From contig NZ_JAETWA010000014.1 of the NCBI RefSeq assembly GCF_016774335.1, positions 186,001 through 250,000 on the forward strand: a stretch of 64,000 nucleotides of DNA. The letters are read 5' to 3'. Made by a program: the position numbers and the translations under genes. The stretch is from Luteimonas saliphila (GTDB taxonomy: Bacteria; Pseudomonadota; Gammaproteobacteria; Xanthomonadales; Xanthomonadaceae). Shown here piece by piece: positions 37,042 to 46,730 of the stretch. The notes under the pieces are model-generated. The model had not been told where the DNA came from. It was given only the letters and a program-made list of their open reading frames with translations, and ran no database searches. The first letter of the stretch is position 1. The number at the start of each line of letters is the position of its first letter.

Positions 37042-40000
37042 ATGAATCGCAAGACCCGAGCATCCCTCAGGATCCAACGCAGCGTGCTTGCCGGCGCGCT
37101 CGCGAGTTGTCTCGCGTTGACCGCGACGGTCGCCCACGCCCAGAGTGCGAGCGCCACGCTTCGCGGACGCGTCGCCGGTGCCGAGGACGGCACGACGGTC
37201 ACCGCCACCAACACCGCCGATGGCAGCGTCCGCCGCACGCAGACCAATGCGGACGGCAGCTACACGCTGGTGGGCCTGGCGCCGGGCACCTACAACGTCG
37301 AAGCGGAGGGCGGCGGCGCGCAGATCGTCCGCCTGCAGGTCGCATCCACGTCCACACTGAACCTGTCGGCCGATACCGGCGTCGCGGAAACACCGCAGAC
37401 GGGCGATGCCACCAACCTCGATGCGGTGGTCGTGACGGCCCCCGCGCTACAGGAGGTGAACACGTCCGAGGTCGGAAAATTCGTGTCGCTGCGCGAGATC
37501 CAGAACGTGCCCCAGTCTTCGCGCAACTTTCTGGAGTTCGCCGACGCGGTGCCGGGCATGATCTTCGAGCGCGATGGCAACGGGCGTACGACCCTCAAAG
37601 GTGGTGCCCAGAATGCCAGCTCCACCAATCTGTACATCGATGGTGTCGGGCAGAAGAGCTATGTCAAGAAGGGCGGCGTCGCCGGACAGTTCGACAGCGC
37701 GGGCAACCCGTTCCCGCAGATGGCGATCGGCGAGTACAAGGTCATCACGTCCAACTACAAGGCCGAGTACGGCCAGATATCCAGTGCCGCGGTGACTGCG
37801 GTCACACGCTCCGGCGGCAACGAGATGGAAGGCGAGGTGTTCTATCGGTTCACCGACGAAGGGATGCGCGAGAAGACACCCGCGGAGGAAGCGAGCGACC
37901 AGGAAAAGAAGAAGAGCAAGGAAACCGAGGCGGGTATCGCGGTCGGTGGCCCATTGATCGAAGACAAGCTGCACTTCTTCGCGGCGATCGAGACCAAAGA
38001 GTTCGCGCTTCCGACCGCGGTCGTGCCGGGCGTGATAGCGACGCCCGAGATCCTGGCGCAGTTGCCGGTCGAAGCCCGGCAGTTCGGTCCCACCTCGCAG
38101 CCGTTCGACGAAACCCTGATATTCGCCAAGATCGACTGGAACGTGACCGACAACGATCACATCGCGTTCTCGGCACAGCGGCGCGACGAGGAAACGGTCG
38201 GCAACGTCGGTAACCAGAACGCGTACTCGCATGGCATCTACACCGACAATTACGACCACCGCAACAGCCTGCGATGGGAGCACAGCGCCGATCGCTGGTT
38301 CAACGAGGTGCTGCTGACCAGCGAGAAATCATTCAACAATCCGCTGCCGATCACCTTCGGGAACGGCTATCTCTACCGGACTCCAGACGGTACCAACGAC
38401 GCTACGGTCATCCAGGTGGGCGGCGGCGACCCGCGTGCCGGACAGGTGAAGGGCCAGAAGGGCTGGTCGATCGAGGACAACCTGACCTTCGTCGACATCG
38501 AGGCGGCCGGCTACCACACGATCAAGATGGGCGCACGCTACAAGAGCGTCGATCTCTACGCGGCCGACGCGCTCAACGCGAATCCGCAGTTCGCGTACAT
38601 CCTCGGCGCGGACTTCCCGCCGGACCAGCCCTACCAGGCCATCTTCGCAAAGCCCGTCACCGGGATCGGCAGCATCGCGCCAAGCGTGGAGACCACCTCC
38701 AAGCAGTACGGTCTCTACATCCAGGATGATTGGCAGGTCAACGATCACCTGATACTAAATATCGGCCTGCGCTGGGACTACGAAGAGGTGCCGGCCTACC
38801 TCGACTTCGTGACGCCGCAGAACGTGGTCGACGCGCTGAATGGCCAGGATCCGAACGCGCCAGCTGGCCAAACGTATGCCGATTCGCTTCGTGCAGGCGG
38901 AGTGGACATCAACGACTACATCAGCACCGGCAACAACCGGGAGGCGTTCAAGGATGCGTGGCAACCGCGCCTTGGTTTCTCCTACGACTTTGGCGCGGAT
39001 CAGAAGCGGGTTCTGTACGGTGGCGCTGGACGCTCATACGATCGCAACGTGTACGACTTTCTGCAACTTGAAGTCACGAAATCCGCACTTCCACAACTGA
39101 CGATCAACTTCCGCGATCCGGTGACGGGAGAGTGTTACCGCGACCGCGACCCGTGCTTCGACTGGGATCCGAGCTACCTCAACGGCATCGAGAACCTGCA
39201 GGCACTGGTCGCAGCCAGCAACGAAGGCGTCGAAGTCGATCTGATGAACAACGACCTCAAGACCCCGTACTCGGACCAGTACAGCCTCGGTATGCGCAAC
39301 ACGATCGGCCAATGGCTGACCGATGCGGCGGTGACCCGGATCGAAAGCCACGACGGTTTCGCGTTCTCGCTCGGCAACCGCTATCCCAACGGCGATTTCT
39401 TCCAGAACGGCAGCCAGCCGTGGGGGAACGCGGTGCCCGGCTTCGGCGCGTTGATCATCGGCAACAACGGCATCGAGACCAAGTCGACCCAGTTGCTGCT
39501 GTCGGCGCAAAAACCGTACACCCGCAATTCGGGATGGGGCACGAGCTTCGCCTACACCTTCACCGACGCCGAGCAGAACCGCGACATCAACGAGCACTAT
39601 TCGTTCGACTACGCGACCCCCGGCGACTACCCGGTGCTGGTGTCGAATTCCGTCCCGAAACACCGGTTCGTCGCCACGGGCACGTTGGATGGCTTCTGGG
39701 GCATCACCTTCGGCGGGAAACTCGTGCTCGCCACCCCGACACCTGTCTACAGCAGCACTTGCCTCGCGGATGGGGTTCCGACGCCGGTGGGGGGGGGGCG
39801 CTGCATGCCGGCTGCGACCGAGCCTGATGGCACTTGGGGGTACCGTAGCCTCGACCTCCAGGCGACCAGGGAGTTCGACGTCGATGGGGTGCGGTTCTAC
39901 GGGCGAGTCGACGTGCTCAACGTCTTCAACTGGAACAACTACACCAGCGTGGTCGTGACAGACAACCGGGATGGCACCATCTCCGCGCGGTACCTTGAGG

Positions 40001-40059
40001 GAGGCAACATCACCGGTGTGCCACGCATGGTCAAGGTCGAGTTCGGCATGCGCTTCTGA
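37042..40059 (+). CDS. TonB-dependent receptor with N-terminal carboxypeptidase-regulatory-like domain (Oar type)
   Basis: 1005 residues. The signal peptide ends at A-H-A-Q (about 33). A small beta domain (about 38-115, Y-T-L-V-G-L-A-P-G-T-Y-N-V) is of the carboxypeptidase-regulatory type also found in Oar and SusC proteins. The TonB-box-like L-D-A-V-V-V-T-A is near 130, then plug and barrel, ending G-M-R-F with terminal Phe. GGGAGGGG precedes the ATG. It is of a different subfamily from the receptor at 14341 although both are followed by halogenases. No LacI operator is visible in its own 122-bp leader, so it may be read from the LacI promoter. Confidence 0.9.
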   Translation: MNRKTRASLRIQRSVLAGALASCLALTATVAHAQSASATLRGRVAGAEDGTTVTATNTADGSVRRTQTNADGSYTLVGLAPGTYNVEAEGGGAQIVRLQVASTSTLNLSADTGVAETPQTGDATNLDAVVVTAPALQEVNTSEVGKFVSLREIQNVPQSSRNFLEFADAVPGMIFERDGNGRTTLKGGAQNASSTNLYIDGVGQKSYVKKGGVAGQFDSAGNPFPQMAIGEYKVITSNYKAEYGQISSAAVTAVTRSGGNEMEGEVFYRFTDEGMREKTPAEEASDQEKKKSKETEAGIAVGGPLIEDKLHFFAAIETKEFALPTAVVPGVIATPEILAQLPVEARQFGPTSQPFDETLIFAKIDWNVTDNDHIAFSAQRRDEETVGNVGNQNAYSHGIYTDNYDHRNSLRWEHSADRWFNEVLLTSEKSFNNPLPITFGNGYLYRTPDGTNDATVIQVGGGDPRAGQVKGQKGWSIEDNLTFVDIEAAGYHTIKMGARYKSVDLYAADALNANPQFAYILGADFPPDQPYQAIFAKPVTGIGSIAPSVETTSKQYGLYIQDDWQVNDHLILNIGLRWDYEEVPAYLDFVTPQNVVDALNGQDPNAPAGQTYADSLRAGGVDINDYISTGNNREAFKDAWQPRLGFSYDFGADQKRVLYGGAGRSYDRNVYDFLQLEVTKSALPQLTINFRDPVTGECYRDRDPCFDWDPSYLNGIENLQALVAASNEGVEVDLMNNDLKTPYSDQYSLGMRNTIGQWLTDAAVTRIESHDGFAFSLGNRYPNGDFFQNGSQPWGNAVPGFGALIIGNNGIETKSTQLLLSAQKPYTRNSGWGTSFAYTFTDAEQNRDINEHYSFDYATPGDYPVLVSNSVPKHRFVATGTLDGFWGITFGGKLVLATPTPVYSSTCLADGVPTPVGGGRCMPAATEPDGTWGYRSLDLQATREFDVDGVRFYGRVDVLNVFNWNNYTSVVVTDNRDGTISARYLEGGNITGVPRMVKVEFGMRF

Positions 40060-40089
40060 GGCGCGACCGCGGTCTGGTCCAACAGGCGT

Positions 40090-40114
40090 ACCAGGGCGGA
40101 AGCGGCGCCCTGGT
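40090..40114 (+). terminator. Perfect 9-bp hairpin between receptor and halogenase genes
   Basis: ACCAGGGCG (40090-40098) and CGCCCTGGT (40106-40114) pair perfectly around a 7-base loop, followed by TTG but no long T-run. It lies 31 bp after the receptor stop and is the counterpart of the hairpin at 14310-14333 in the other receptor-halogenase pair. It probably lowers read-through or protects the upstream mRNA. Confidence 0.5.
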
Positions 40115-40154
40115 TGTCGCCGGCAACGAGAGCATGACGTGATGGAGGGGGCGC

Positions 40155-41666
40155 ATGCCCACCAGTGCGGTTCGCGACATCGTCATCCTGGGCGGAGGTA
40201 CCGCAGGCTGGATGGCAGCCGCTGCGTTCGTGCGGGTGCTCGGAGAAGCATGCCGCGTGCACGTCGTGGAGTCCGAGCTGATCGGCACCGTCGGAGTCGG
40301 CGAGGCCACGGTGCCGCATATCAAGGCCTTCAACAACCTGCTGCAGATCGACGAGGCCGACTTCGTCCGCAGGACGCAGGGTACCTTCAAGCTTGGCATC
40401 CAGTTCGTCGACTGGCTGCGCGTCGGTGAGACCTACATCCATGGCTTCGGCACGGAGATCGGCCGAAATCTCGGCCTGCTGCCGTTCCATCAGTACTGGA
40501 TCAAGGGCCACCTGAAGGGACGGGTCCAGGGAATTGGCGCGTACTCGCTCAACACCTTGGCGGCCGAGCGCGGCAAGTTCATGGTATCGGCAAGCGATGT
40601 GCCGCCCGGTTCTCCGTTGGCCAACATCGCCTATGCCTACCACTTCGACGCCGGGCTCTACGCCCGCTACCTGCGCGAATACGCGGGGCAGCGTGGCGCG
40701 AGACACACTGAAGGAATGGTGCGCGAGGTGGTCCTGGATCCCGAGAACGGGCACGTAGCCTCGCTGCGCATGGAGTCGGGGGCCGAGATCCAAGGTGACC
40801 TGTTCATCGACTGCTCAGGCTTCCGGGGACTGCTGATCGGCGATGCTGTCGGCACTCCCTACGAGGATTTCAGCCATTGGCTGCCTTGCGACCGCGCGTT
40901 CGCGGTCCCGTGCGAGAGCACAGGGCCGCCAACGCCATACACGCGCTCCACCGCGCGCGCGGCGGGCTGGCAATGGCGAATCCCGTTGCAGCACCGCACC
41001 GGCAACGGCTACGTCTACTGCAGCCGCTACGTCAGTGACGACGAGGCGGCTGCCACGCTCTTGGCCAACCTCGACGGCGACGCGTTGGGGGACCCTCGGC
41101 CTCTGCGTTTCACCACCGGCCGGCGTTCTGCCTGCTGGAATCGCAACGTGGTCGCACTCGGCCTGGCGAGCGGATTCATGGAGCCGCTGGAGTCGACCAG
41201 CATCCACCTAGTTCAATCCGGCATTTCCAAGCTGCTGGAGATGTTCCCGCGGGACGGTTTCAACCCTGTGTTGGCGCAGAAGTACAACGCCAGACTTGCG
41301 TTCGAGTTCGACCGGATACGTGATTTCCTGTTGCTGCACTACTACGCCACCGAACGCGGCGAGCCGTTCTGGCGCGAATGCCGGGAGATGGTGATCACGC
41401 CGGAATTGAGCGAGAAGATTGCCCTGTTCCGCGACAGCGGCCAGTTCTATCGTAACGCCGAGGAAATGTTCGGTGATGTCAGCTGGATCGAGGTCATGCT
41501 GGGCCAAGGCGTGGTGCCGAACGGGTACCACCCGCTCGTGGACCAGGTTCCGGAGCCCGACCTGTACCGGTTTATCGAAGGGGTGGGCAAGACGATCTCC
41601 AACTGCGTCGAGGCCATGCCGATGCACCAGCAGTTCATCGACCGTTTCTGCAAGGCGGATCGGTGA
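40155..41666 (+). CDS. Flavin-dependent tryptophan-halogenase-family protein (second copy)
   Basis: 503 residues, clearly paralogous to the product of 12641-14164. The FAD motif G-G-G-T-A-G-W is at residues 13-19, the catalytic lysine at position 79 in G-T-F-K-L-G-I, W-Q-W-R-I-P in the second half, and F-M-E-P-L-E-S-T-S-I-H. GGAGGGG precedes the ATG. It follows a TonB receptor and precedes the GH144/ABC block, so it belongs to a glucan-uptake setting. Homologs of this subgroup in Xanthomonas have been reported to prefer bromide and indole-like substrates in vitro; the natural substrate is open. Confidence 0.88.
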   Translation: MPTSAVRDIVILGGGTAGWMAAAAFVRVLGEACRVHVVESELIGTVGVGEATVPHIKAFNNLLQIDEADFVRRTQGTFKLGIQFVDWLRVGETYIHGFGTEIGRNLGLLPFHQYWIKGHLKGRVQGIGAYSLNTLAAERGKFMVSASDVPPGSPLANIAYAYHFDAGLYARYLREYAGQRGARHTEGMVREVVLDPENGHVASLRMESGAEIQGDLFIDCSGFRGLLIGDAVGTPYEDFSHWLPCDRAFAVPCESTGPPTPYTRSTARAAGWQWRIPLQHRTGNGYVYCSRYVSDDEAAATLLANLDGDALGDPRPLRFTTGRRSACWNRNVVALGLASGFMEPLESTSIHLVQSGISKLLEMFPRDGFNPVLAQKYNARLAFEFDRIRDFLLLHYYATERGEPFWRECREMVITPELSEKIALFRDSGQFYRNAEEMFGDVSWIEVMLGQGVVPNGYHPLVDQVPEPDLYRFIEGVGKTISNCVEAMPMHQQFIDRFCKADR

Positions 41667-41771
41667 TTGCAAGGGTGGGGATATGGACGGCCTGCGACTC
41701 CATACGGCAGACCGTGCCAATCGCCTATGGATCGTGTTGCGGTGCACGAGTACATTTGTTTAACAATCTGG

Positions 41772-41785
41772 TGTAATCGTTTTCA
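41772..41785. promoter_or_regulatory. LacI-family operator upstream of the GH144 gene
   Basis: TGTAATCGTTTTCA, the reverse orientation of the GH3 and LacI sites and an exact fit to TGNAANCGNTTNCA. Its last base is the A of an ATG in frame with the next gene, so that ATG (41785) is not the start. Confidence 0.8.
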
Positions 41786-41868
41786 TGGCTCGAAACCGGC
41801 CCTCGGTGATGCCCCCACCTCGTCCGTGTGTAGTAAATGATCCGGGCGAGCTCCCGATAGGAACATGC

Positions 41869-43530
41869 ATGCTGCCCCCATCGCGCGAGAACCCGACTCT
41901 GGTCCGTTGGATTCCCCTGCTACTCGCGTTGGCCTTGCTGGCATCCTGCCAGCGGGAAGCGCCTCAGCCGCAGCAACCCGTCGTCGCACCGCCGACGCCC
42001 GGCCCGATCCCGCAGGTCGTGCTGCCGGAGCCCGAGCCCAGGCAGGAAGAACCCCCGGGCCCGCCCGAGCTGCCACCGCTGTTCCGCGACATCGAGCGGC
42101 GCACGTTCCAGTTCTTCTGGGATACCACCAACGAGGTGAACGGACTGACGCCGGACCGCTTCCCGTCGCGGCCGTTCGCGAGCATCGCCTCGGTCGGCTT
42201 CTCGCTGACCGCGTATCCGATCGGGATCGAGAACGGCTGGGTCAGCCGCACCCAGGCGGTGGACCGGACGCTGGCCACGCTGACGTTCCTGCGCGGGGCG
42301 CAGATGGGGCCGCAGGCCGAGGGACGCAGCGGCCACAAGGGATTCTTCTATCACTTCCTCGACATGCAGACCGGCGCGCGCTACGACCGGTGGGTCGAGC
42401 TGTCGAGCGTGGACACCGGCCTGCTGCTGATGGGCGTACTGTTCGCGCAGTCGTACTACACCGGCGAGGATCCGCGCGAGGCGCAGATCCGCAAGCTCGC
42501 CGACGAGGTCTATCGCCGCGTCGAATGGCCGTGGCTGCAGCAGCGGCCGCCGCTGATCTCGATGGGCTGGTATCCCGAGCGCGGCTTCATCGGCCACGAC
42601 TGGAAAGGCTACAACGAGGCGATGCTGGTCTACATCCTCGCGCTGGGCTCCCCGACGCATCCGGTGGACCCGGAGGCGTGGCAGGTCTGGACGGAGACCT
42701 ACGAGCGGGACTGGGGCGTGTTCCAGGGCCAGGAGTACCTGAGTTTCGGCCCGCACTTCGGCCACCAGTATTCGCACGTGTGGATCGATTTCCGAGGCAT
42801 CCGCGACCAGTACATGGCCAGCCGCGGCATCGACTACTTCGAGAACAGCCGCCGGGCGACCTACGCCCAGCGGGCGTATGCGATCGAGAATCCGATGAAG
42901 TGGGACGACTACGGCGAGAACGTCTGGGGCCTCACCGCCAGCGACGGACCGCAACGCACCACCCAGGACTTCCGCGGCGAACAGCGCGAGTTCCGCCACT
43001 ACAGCGCACGCGGAGCGGGCCTTTCGGACGAGTTCGACGACGGCACGATCGCACCGACTGCGGCGATCGCCTCGATCGCGTTCGCGCCGGAGATCGTGAT
43101 CCCTGCCACCGAGGAGCTGTACGAGCGCTATGGCGAGTACCTATACTCCAGCTACGGCTTCCTCGACGCGGTCAACCCGAGCTTCAAGTACGACGTGCCG
43201 CTCAAGACCGGGCGCCTGATCCCCGGACGCGGCTGGGTGGCGAGCGACTACATCGGCATCGACCAGGGACCGATCCTGACCATGATCGCGAACTACCGCA
43301 GCGAGTTCGTGTGGAAGGTGATGCGGGAGAACGCCTACATCCGCAAGGGCCTGGAGCGCGCGGGCTTCACCGGAGGATGGCTGGCGCCGCCCGGCGGTCC
43401 GCAGACGTCGGGCGAGCCCGATCCGGAAGCCGCGGCGGCCAGCGACATCGGCATGGCGCAGTCGCGCGCGTCGTCCGGCGAGGACGACAAGCCCCCGTCC
43501 GAGCCGAGGGCGTCGGACCCGCCGCAGTAG
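41869..43530 (+). CDS. GH144-type endo-beta-1,2-glucanase, lipoprotein
   Basis: 553 residues. A lipoprotein signal ends L-L-A-S-C with Cys27, so the protein is anchored to a membrane. A Pro/Glu-rich linker (about 30-70) leads to an (alpha/alpha)6 domain of the glycoamylase-like/GH144 type: R-R-T-F-Q-F-F-W-D-T, F-F-Y-H-F-L-D, V-D-T-G-L-L-L-M-G, G-Y-N-E-A-M-L-V-Y-I-L-A-L-G-S-P and W-I-D-F-R-G. GH144 members cut beta-1,2-glucan to sophoro-oligosaccharides. The last 50 residues are low complexity. The start at 41869 has AGGAA upstream. It probably heads an operon with the ABC transporter genes that follow. Confidence 0.87.
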   Translation: MLPPSRENPTLVRWIPLLLALALLASCQREAPQPQQPVVAPPTPGPIPQVVLPEPEPRQEEPPGPPELPPLFRDIERRTFQFFWDTTNEVNGLTPDRFPSRPFASIASVGFSLTAYPIGIENGWVSRTQAVDRTLATLTFLRGAQMGPQAEGRSGHKGFFYHFLDMQTGARYDRWVELSSVDTGLLLMGVLFAQSYYTGEDPREAQIRKLADEVYRRVEWPWLQQRPPLISMGWYPERGFIGHDWKGYNEAMLVYILALGSPTHPVDPEAWQVWTETYERDWGVFQGQEYLSFGPHFGHQYSHVWIDFRGIRDQYMASRGIDYFENSRRATYAQRAYAIENPMKWDDYGENVWGLTASDGPQRTTQDFRGEQREFRHYSARGAGLSDEFDDGTIAPTAAIASIAFAPEIVIPATEELYERYGEYLYSSYGFLDAVNPSFKYDVPLKTGRLIPGRGWVASDYIGIDQGPILTMIANYRSEFVWKVMRENAYIRKGLERAGFTGGWLAPPGGPQTSGEPDPEAAAASDIGMAQSRASSGEDDKPPSEPRASDPPQ

Positions 43531-43648
43531 CGTGTCGCGCGAGGCCGTCCCGGGCGTTGCGGGAGTCCTGCCTCCGCATGCCTGCGGACAGCGGCGCGCA
43601 GGCGTTGCCGATGCGTCCGGAGCGGCAGAAACCTCTACCATCCGCCGC

Positions 43649-44917
43649 ATGCGATATCCGATTCCCGCGCTGCTGGGGCTGTTGCTGTGCATCGTGCTCG
43701 CGGGCTGCGCCCGCGACGACGGCACGACCACGATCCGGTTCTGGGCCATGGGGCGCGAGGCCGAGGTGGTGGCAGGATTGCTCAGCGACTTCGAGCGCGA
43801 ACACCCGGGCATCCGCGTCGACCTGCAGCAGATCCCCTGGACCGCCGCGCACGAAAAGCTCCTGACCGCCTTCGCGGCCGACGGCTTGCCCGACATCTGC
43901 CAGCTCGGCAACACCTGGATCGCCGAGTTCGCGATGCTCGACACGCTCGAGCCGCTGCAGGGGAGGGTGGACGCCTCGCAGGTCGTCGAGGAGGCGGACT
44001 ATTTCCCCGGCATCTGGGCCACCAACGTGGTCGACGACGTGCTCTACGGCGTGCCGTGGTACGTCGACACGCGCCTGCTGTTCTACCGCAAGGACCTGCT
44101 CGCCAAGGCGGGCTTCGATGCCCCGCCCGCCACCTGGGCCGAATGGGAACGCGCGATGGCGGCGATCGTGCGCGACGGCGCTCCCGGCCGCCACGCGGTG
44201 CTGATGCCGGTCAACGAGTTCGAGCCGCAGCTCTCCTTCGCGCTGCAGACCGGCGAGCCGCTGCTGCGCGACGACGACCGCTACGGCAATTTCCGCGGTC
44301 CCGGCTTCCGCAAGGCGCTGGCGTTCTATGCCAACGCTTTCGCGCAGGGCTGGGCGCCGCGCATGTCCGATACGCAGATCTCGAACGTCTGGGACGAGTT
44401 CTTCCGCGGTTCCTATGCGTTCTACCTGTCGGGCCCCTGGAACATCCGCGAGTTCCGGCGGCGCCAGCCACCGGAACTGGCCGGAGCCTGGGGCACGATG
44501 CCCTTGCCCGGGCCGGATGGACCGGGTGCGGGGATCGCGGGTGGCACCAGCCTGGTGCTGTTCCGCTCGTCCGAACGCAAGGATGCGGCGTGGAAGCTGG
44601 TCGAGTTCCTGTCGCGGCCCGACATCCAGCAGCGCTTCCACGCGCTGATCGGCGACCTGCCCCCGCGCCGCAGCACCTGGGAGCATCCCGCGCTCGCCGA
44701 AGACGAACTCGCGCGCGCCTTCCGCGACCAGCTCGAGCGCGTACAACCGACGCCGCAGGTGCTGGAGTGGGAGCGTATCGCGCAGGAGATGCGACTGGCG
44801 ACCGAGCGCGTGGTGCGCGGCGGGCAGCCGCAGGAGCGGGCGGTCGTCGAACTGGACGCGCGCGTGGATGCGATCCTGGCGAAGCGACGCTGGGTGCGCG
44901 AGCGGGAGGCGCAGTGA
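43649..44917 (+). CDS. Sugar ABC transporter substrate-binding lipoprotein
   Basis: 422 residues of the family-1 (MalE/UgpB-like) solute-binding proteins. The lipobox is V-L-A-G-C with Cys20. Typical stretches are I-R-F-W-A-M-G, G-V-P-W-Y-V-D-T and Y-A-F-Y-L-S-G-P-W-N-I. The start at 43649 begins the signal peptide; an in-frame extension upstream is unlikely. It lies 118 bp after the GH144 gene and 96 bp before the first permease. Cargo should be beta-gluco-oligosaccharides made by GH144, possibly sophorose. Confidence 0.92.
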   Translation: MRYPIPALLGLLLCIVLAGCARDDGTTTIRFWAMGREAEVVAGLLSDFEREHPGIRVDLQQIPWTAAHEKLLTAFAADGLPDICQLGNTWIAEFAMLDTLEPLQGRVDASQVVEEADYFPGIWATNVVDDVLYGVPWYVDTRLLFYRKDLLAKAGFDAPPATWAEWERAMAAIVRDGAPGRHAVLMPVNEFEPQLSFALQTGEPLLRDDDRYGNFRGPGFRKALAFYANAFAQGWAPRMSDTQISNVWDEFFRGSYAFYLSGPWNIREFRRRQPPELAGAWGTMPLPGPDGPGAGIAGGTSLVLFRSSERKDAAWKLVEFLSRPDIQQRFHALIGDLPPRRSTWEHPALAEDELARAFRDQLERVQPTPQVLEWERIAQEMRLATERVVRGGQPQERAVVELDARVDAILAKRRWVREREAQ

Positions 44918-45013
44918 TGAGGTCGCCGACGCGGCACCCGGCGGGAACGGGCGATCCAGGCCTGCGGGGGTCCGGTCGCTGCCGTCGGCGCCGCGCATGC
45001 GCGGAGAGCCCCC

Positions 45014-45892
45014 GTGCGGGCTAGCCTGGCAGGTTGGGTATTCGCCGCGCCGGCGCTGGCGGTGCTCGGCATCTTCTTCGGCCTACCGGTGCTGGCGGCG
45101 CTGCTGTTGAGCCTGACCGATTTCGACCTGTACGCGCTCGCCGATTCAGGCAACCTGCGCTTCGTCGCGCTCGACAACTATCTCGACCTGCTGCGCACGC
45201 CGCTGTTCTGGAAGGCGCTGGGCAATACCTTCTACTTCGTGGTGATCGGCGTTCCGCTGTCGATCGCGGTGTCGCTGGCTGCGGCGCTGCTGCTGAACTC
45301 GTCCGTCGCCAGGATGCGGGCGCTGTTGCGCACCGCGCTGTTCGCGCCGGTGGTGACCACGCTGGTGGCGGTGGCGGTGATCTGGCGCTACCTGTTCCAC
45401 ACCAGCTACGGTCTGGTGAACTGGGGTCTGGCCCAGGTCGGCATCGCGCCGGTGGACTGGCTGGGCGACCCGCGCTGGGCGATGCCGACGATCATCCTGT
45501 TCGCGGTGTGGAAGAACTTCGGCTACAACATGGTGATCTTTCTCGCCGGCCTGCAGGCGATTCCCGGCGACCTGTACGAAGCCGCGCGCATCGACGGCGC
45601 TTCGCGCTGGCGCCAGTTCATCCACATCACCCTGCCGCAGCTCGGTCCGGTGCTGCTGGTGGTCGGCGTGATCACGGTGTCGGGCTATTTCCAGCTGTTC
45701 GCCGAACCCTACGTGATGACCCGCGGCGATCCGCTGCAGAGCACGGTGAGCGTGCTGTACTACATGTTCGAGGAAGGCTTCAAATGGTGGAACCTCGGCC
45801 GCGCGTCGGCGGTGGCGTTCCTGCTGTTCCTGATCATCCTCGCCGCGACGACCCTGCTGCTGCGCGTCGGGCGCAGAAAGGGGCTGGTATGA
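45014..45892 (+). CDS. Sugar ABC transporter permease, MalF/UgpA type
   Basis: 292 residues, six predicted helices. The EAA loop that docks the ATPase is E-A-A-R-I-D-G-A near residue 193. The GTG start at 45014 has GGAGAG five bases upstream; a nearby ATG at 44997 is out of frame. Its stop overlaps the next permease as ATGA. It forms the channel with the product of the next gene. Confidence 0.92.
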   Translation: MRASLAGWVFAAPALAVLGIFFGLPVLAALLLSLTDFDLYALADSGNLRFVALDNYLDLLRTPLFWKALGNTFYFVVIGVPLSIAVSLAAALLLNSSVARMRALLRTALFAPVVTTLVAVAVIWRYLFHTSYGLVNWGLAQVGIAPVDWLGDPRWAMPTIILFAVWKNFGYNMVIFLAGLQAIPGDLYEAARIDGASRWRQFIHITLPQLGPVLLVVGVITVSGYFQLFAEPYVMTRGDPLQSTVSVLYYMFEEGFKWWNLGRASAVAFLLFLIILAATTLLLRVGRRKGLV

Positions 45893-46722
45893 GCGGCGTC
45901 GGTCAATCGTGGTGGCACGTGTCGCGGGTCAACGGCGCGCTGCTGGTGCTGTCGGTACTGAGCCTGGCGCCGCTGCTGTGGATGGCCTCGGTGTCGTTCA
46001 TGCCGCGCGGCGAAGCCAGCCAGTTCCCGCCGCCGTTCCTGCCGTCCGCGTTCACTCTCGACAACTACCGCGAGCTGTTCGCCAGGACCGGCGTGAGCCG
46101 CAACTTCGGCAACAGCCTGCTGGTCTCCGCGGCGATCACGCTGCTGTCGCTGCTGGTCAACACCATGGCCGGCTATGCCTTCGCCAAGCTGCGCTTCCGC
46201 GGCCGCGAACGGATCTTCCAGCTGCTACTCGCCGCACTGGTGATACCGGCGCAGGTGGCGATGCTGCCGCTGTTCCTGCTGATGAAGCAGCTTGGGCTGG
46301 TGAACAGCTACTGGGGCGTGATCATCCCCGGCATGGCGACGGTGTTCGGCATCTTCCTGGTACGGCAGTACGCACGCAGCATCCCCGACGACCTGATCGA
46401 GGCGGCGCGGATCGACGGCGCCGGCGAACTCCGGATCTTCTTCCAGGTGGTACTGCCCATGCTCAAGCCGGTGCTGGTCACCCTGGCCACCTTCACCTTC
46501 ATGGGCGCGTGGAACGACTTCATGTGGCCGCTGATCGTGCTCACCGACCAGGAGCGCTACACGCTGCCGGTCGCGCTCGCCGCGCTCTCGCGCGAGCACA
46601 TCATGGACGTGGAGCTGATGATGGCCGGCGCGATGGTCACCGTGCTGCCGGTGCTGCTGCTGTTCCTGCTGCTGCAGCGCTACTACATCCAGGGCCTGCT
46701 ACTCGGGAGTGTGAAAGGGTGA
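45889..46722 (+). CDS. Sugar ABC transporter permease, MalG/UgpE type
   Basis: 277 residues, six helices, with the EAA motif E-A-A-R-I-D-G-A near residue 175 and the MalG-like ending Q-R-Y-Y-I-Q-G-L-L-L-G-S-V-K-G. Start overlaps the stop of the partner permease. No ATPase gene follows; instead a tandem repeat array begins eight bases after the stop. The MsiK/UgpC-type ATPase at 58854, which shares the operator type, is the likely partner. Confidence 0.93.
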   Translation: MSGVGQSWWHVSRVNGALLVLSVLSLAPLLWMASVSFMPRGEASQFPPPFLPSAFTLDNYRELFARTGVSRNFGNSLLVSAAITLLSLLVNTMAGYAFAKLRFRGRERIFQLLLAALVIPAQVAMLPLFLLMKQLGLVNSYWGVIIPGMATVFGIFLVRQYARSIPDDLIEAARIDGAGELRIFFQVVLPMLKPVLVTLATFTFMGAWNDFMWPLIVLTDQERYTLPVALAALSREHIMDVELMMAGAMVTVLPVLLLFLLLQRYYIQGLLLGSVKG

Positions 46723-46730
46723 GGGCGGGC

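Noticed and set aside
41785..41868. ATG at 41785 as start of the GH144 lipoprotein
   Set aside because: It lies on the last base of the LacI operator and would put 28 residues before the lipoprotein signal.
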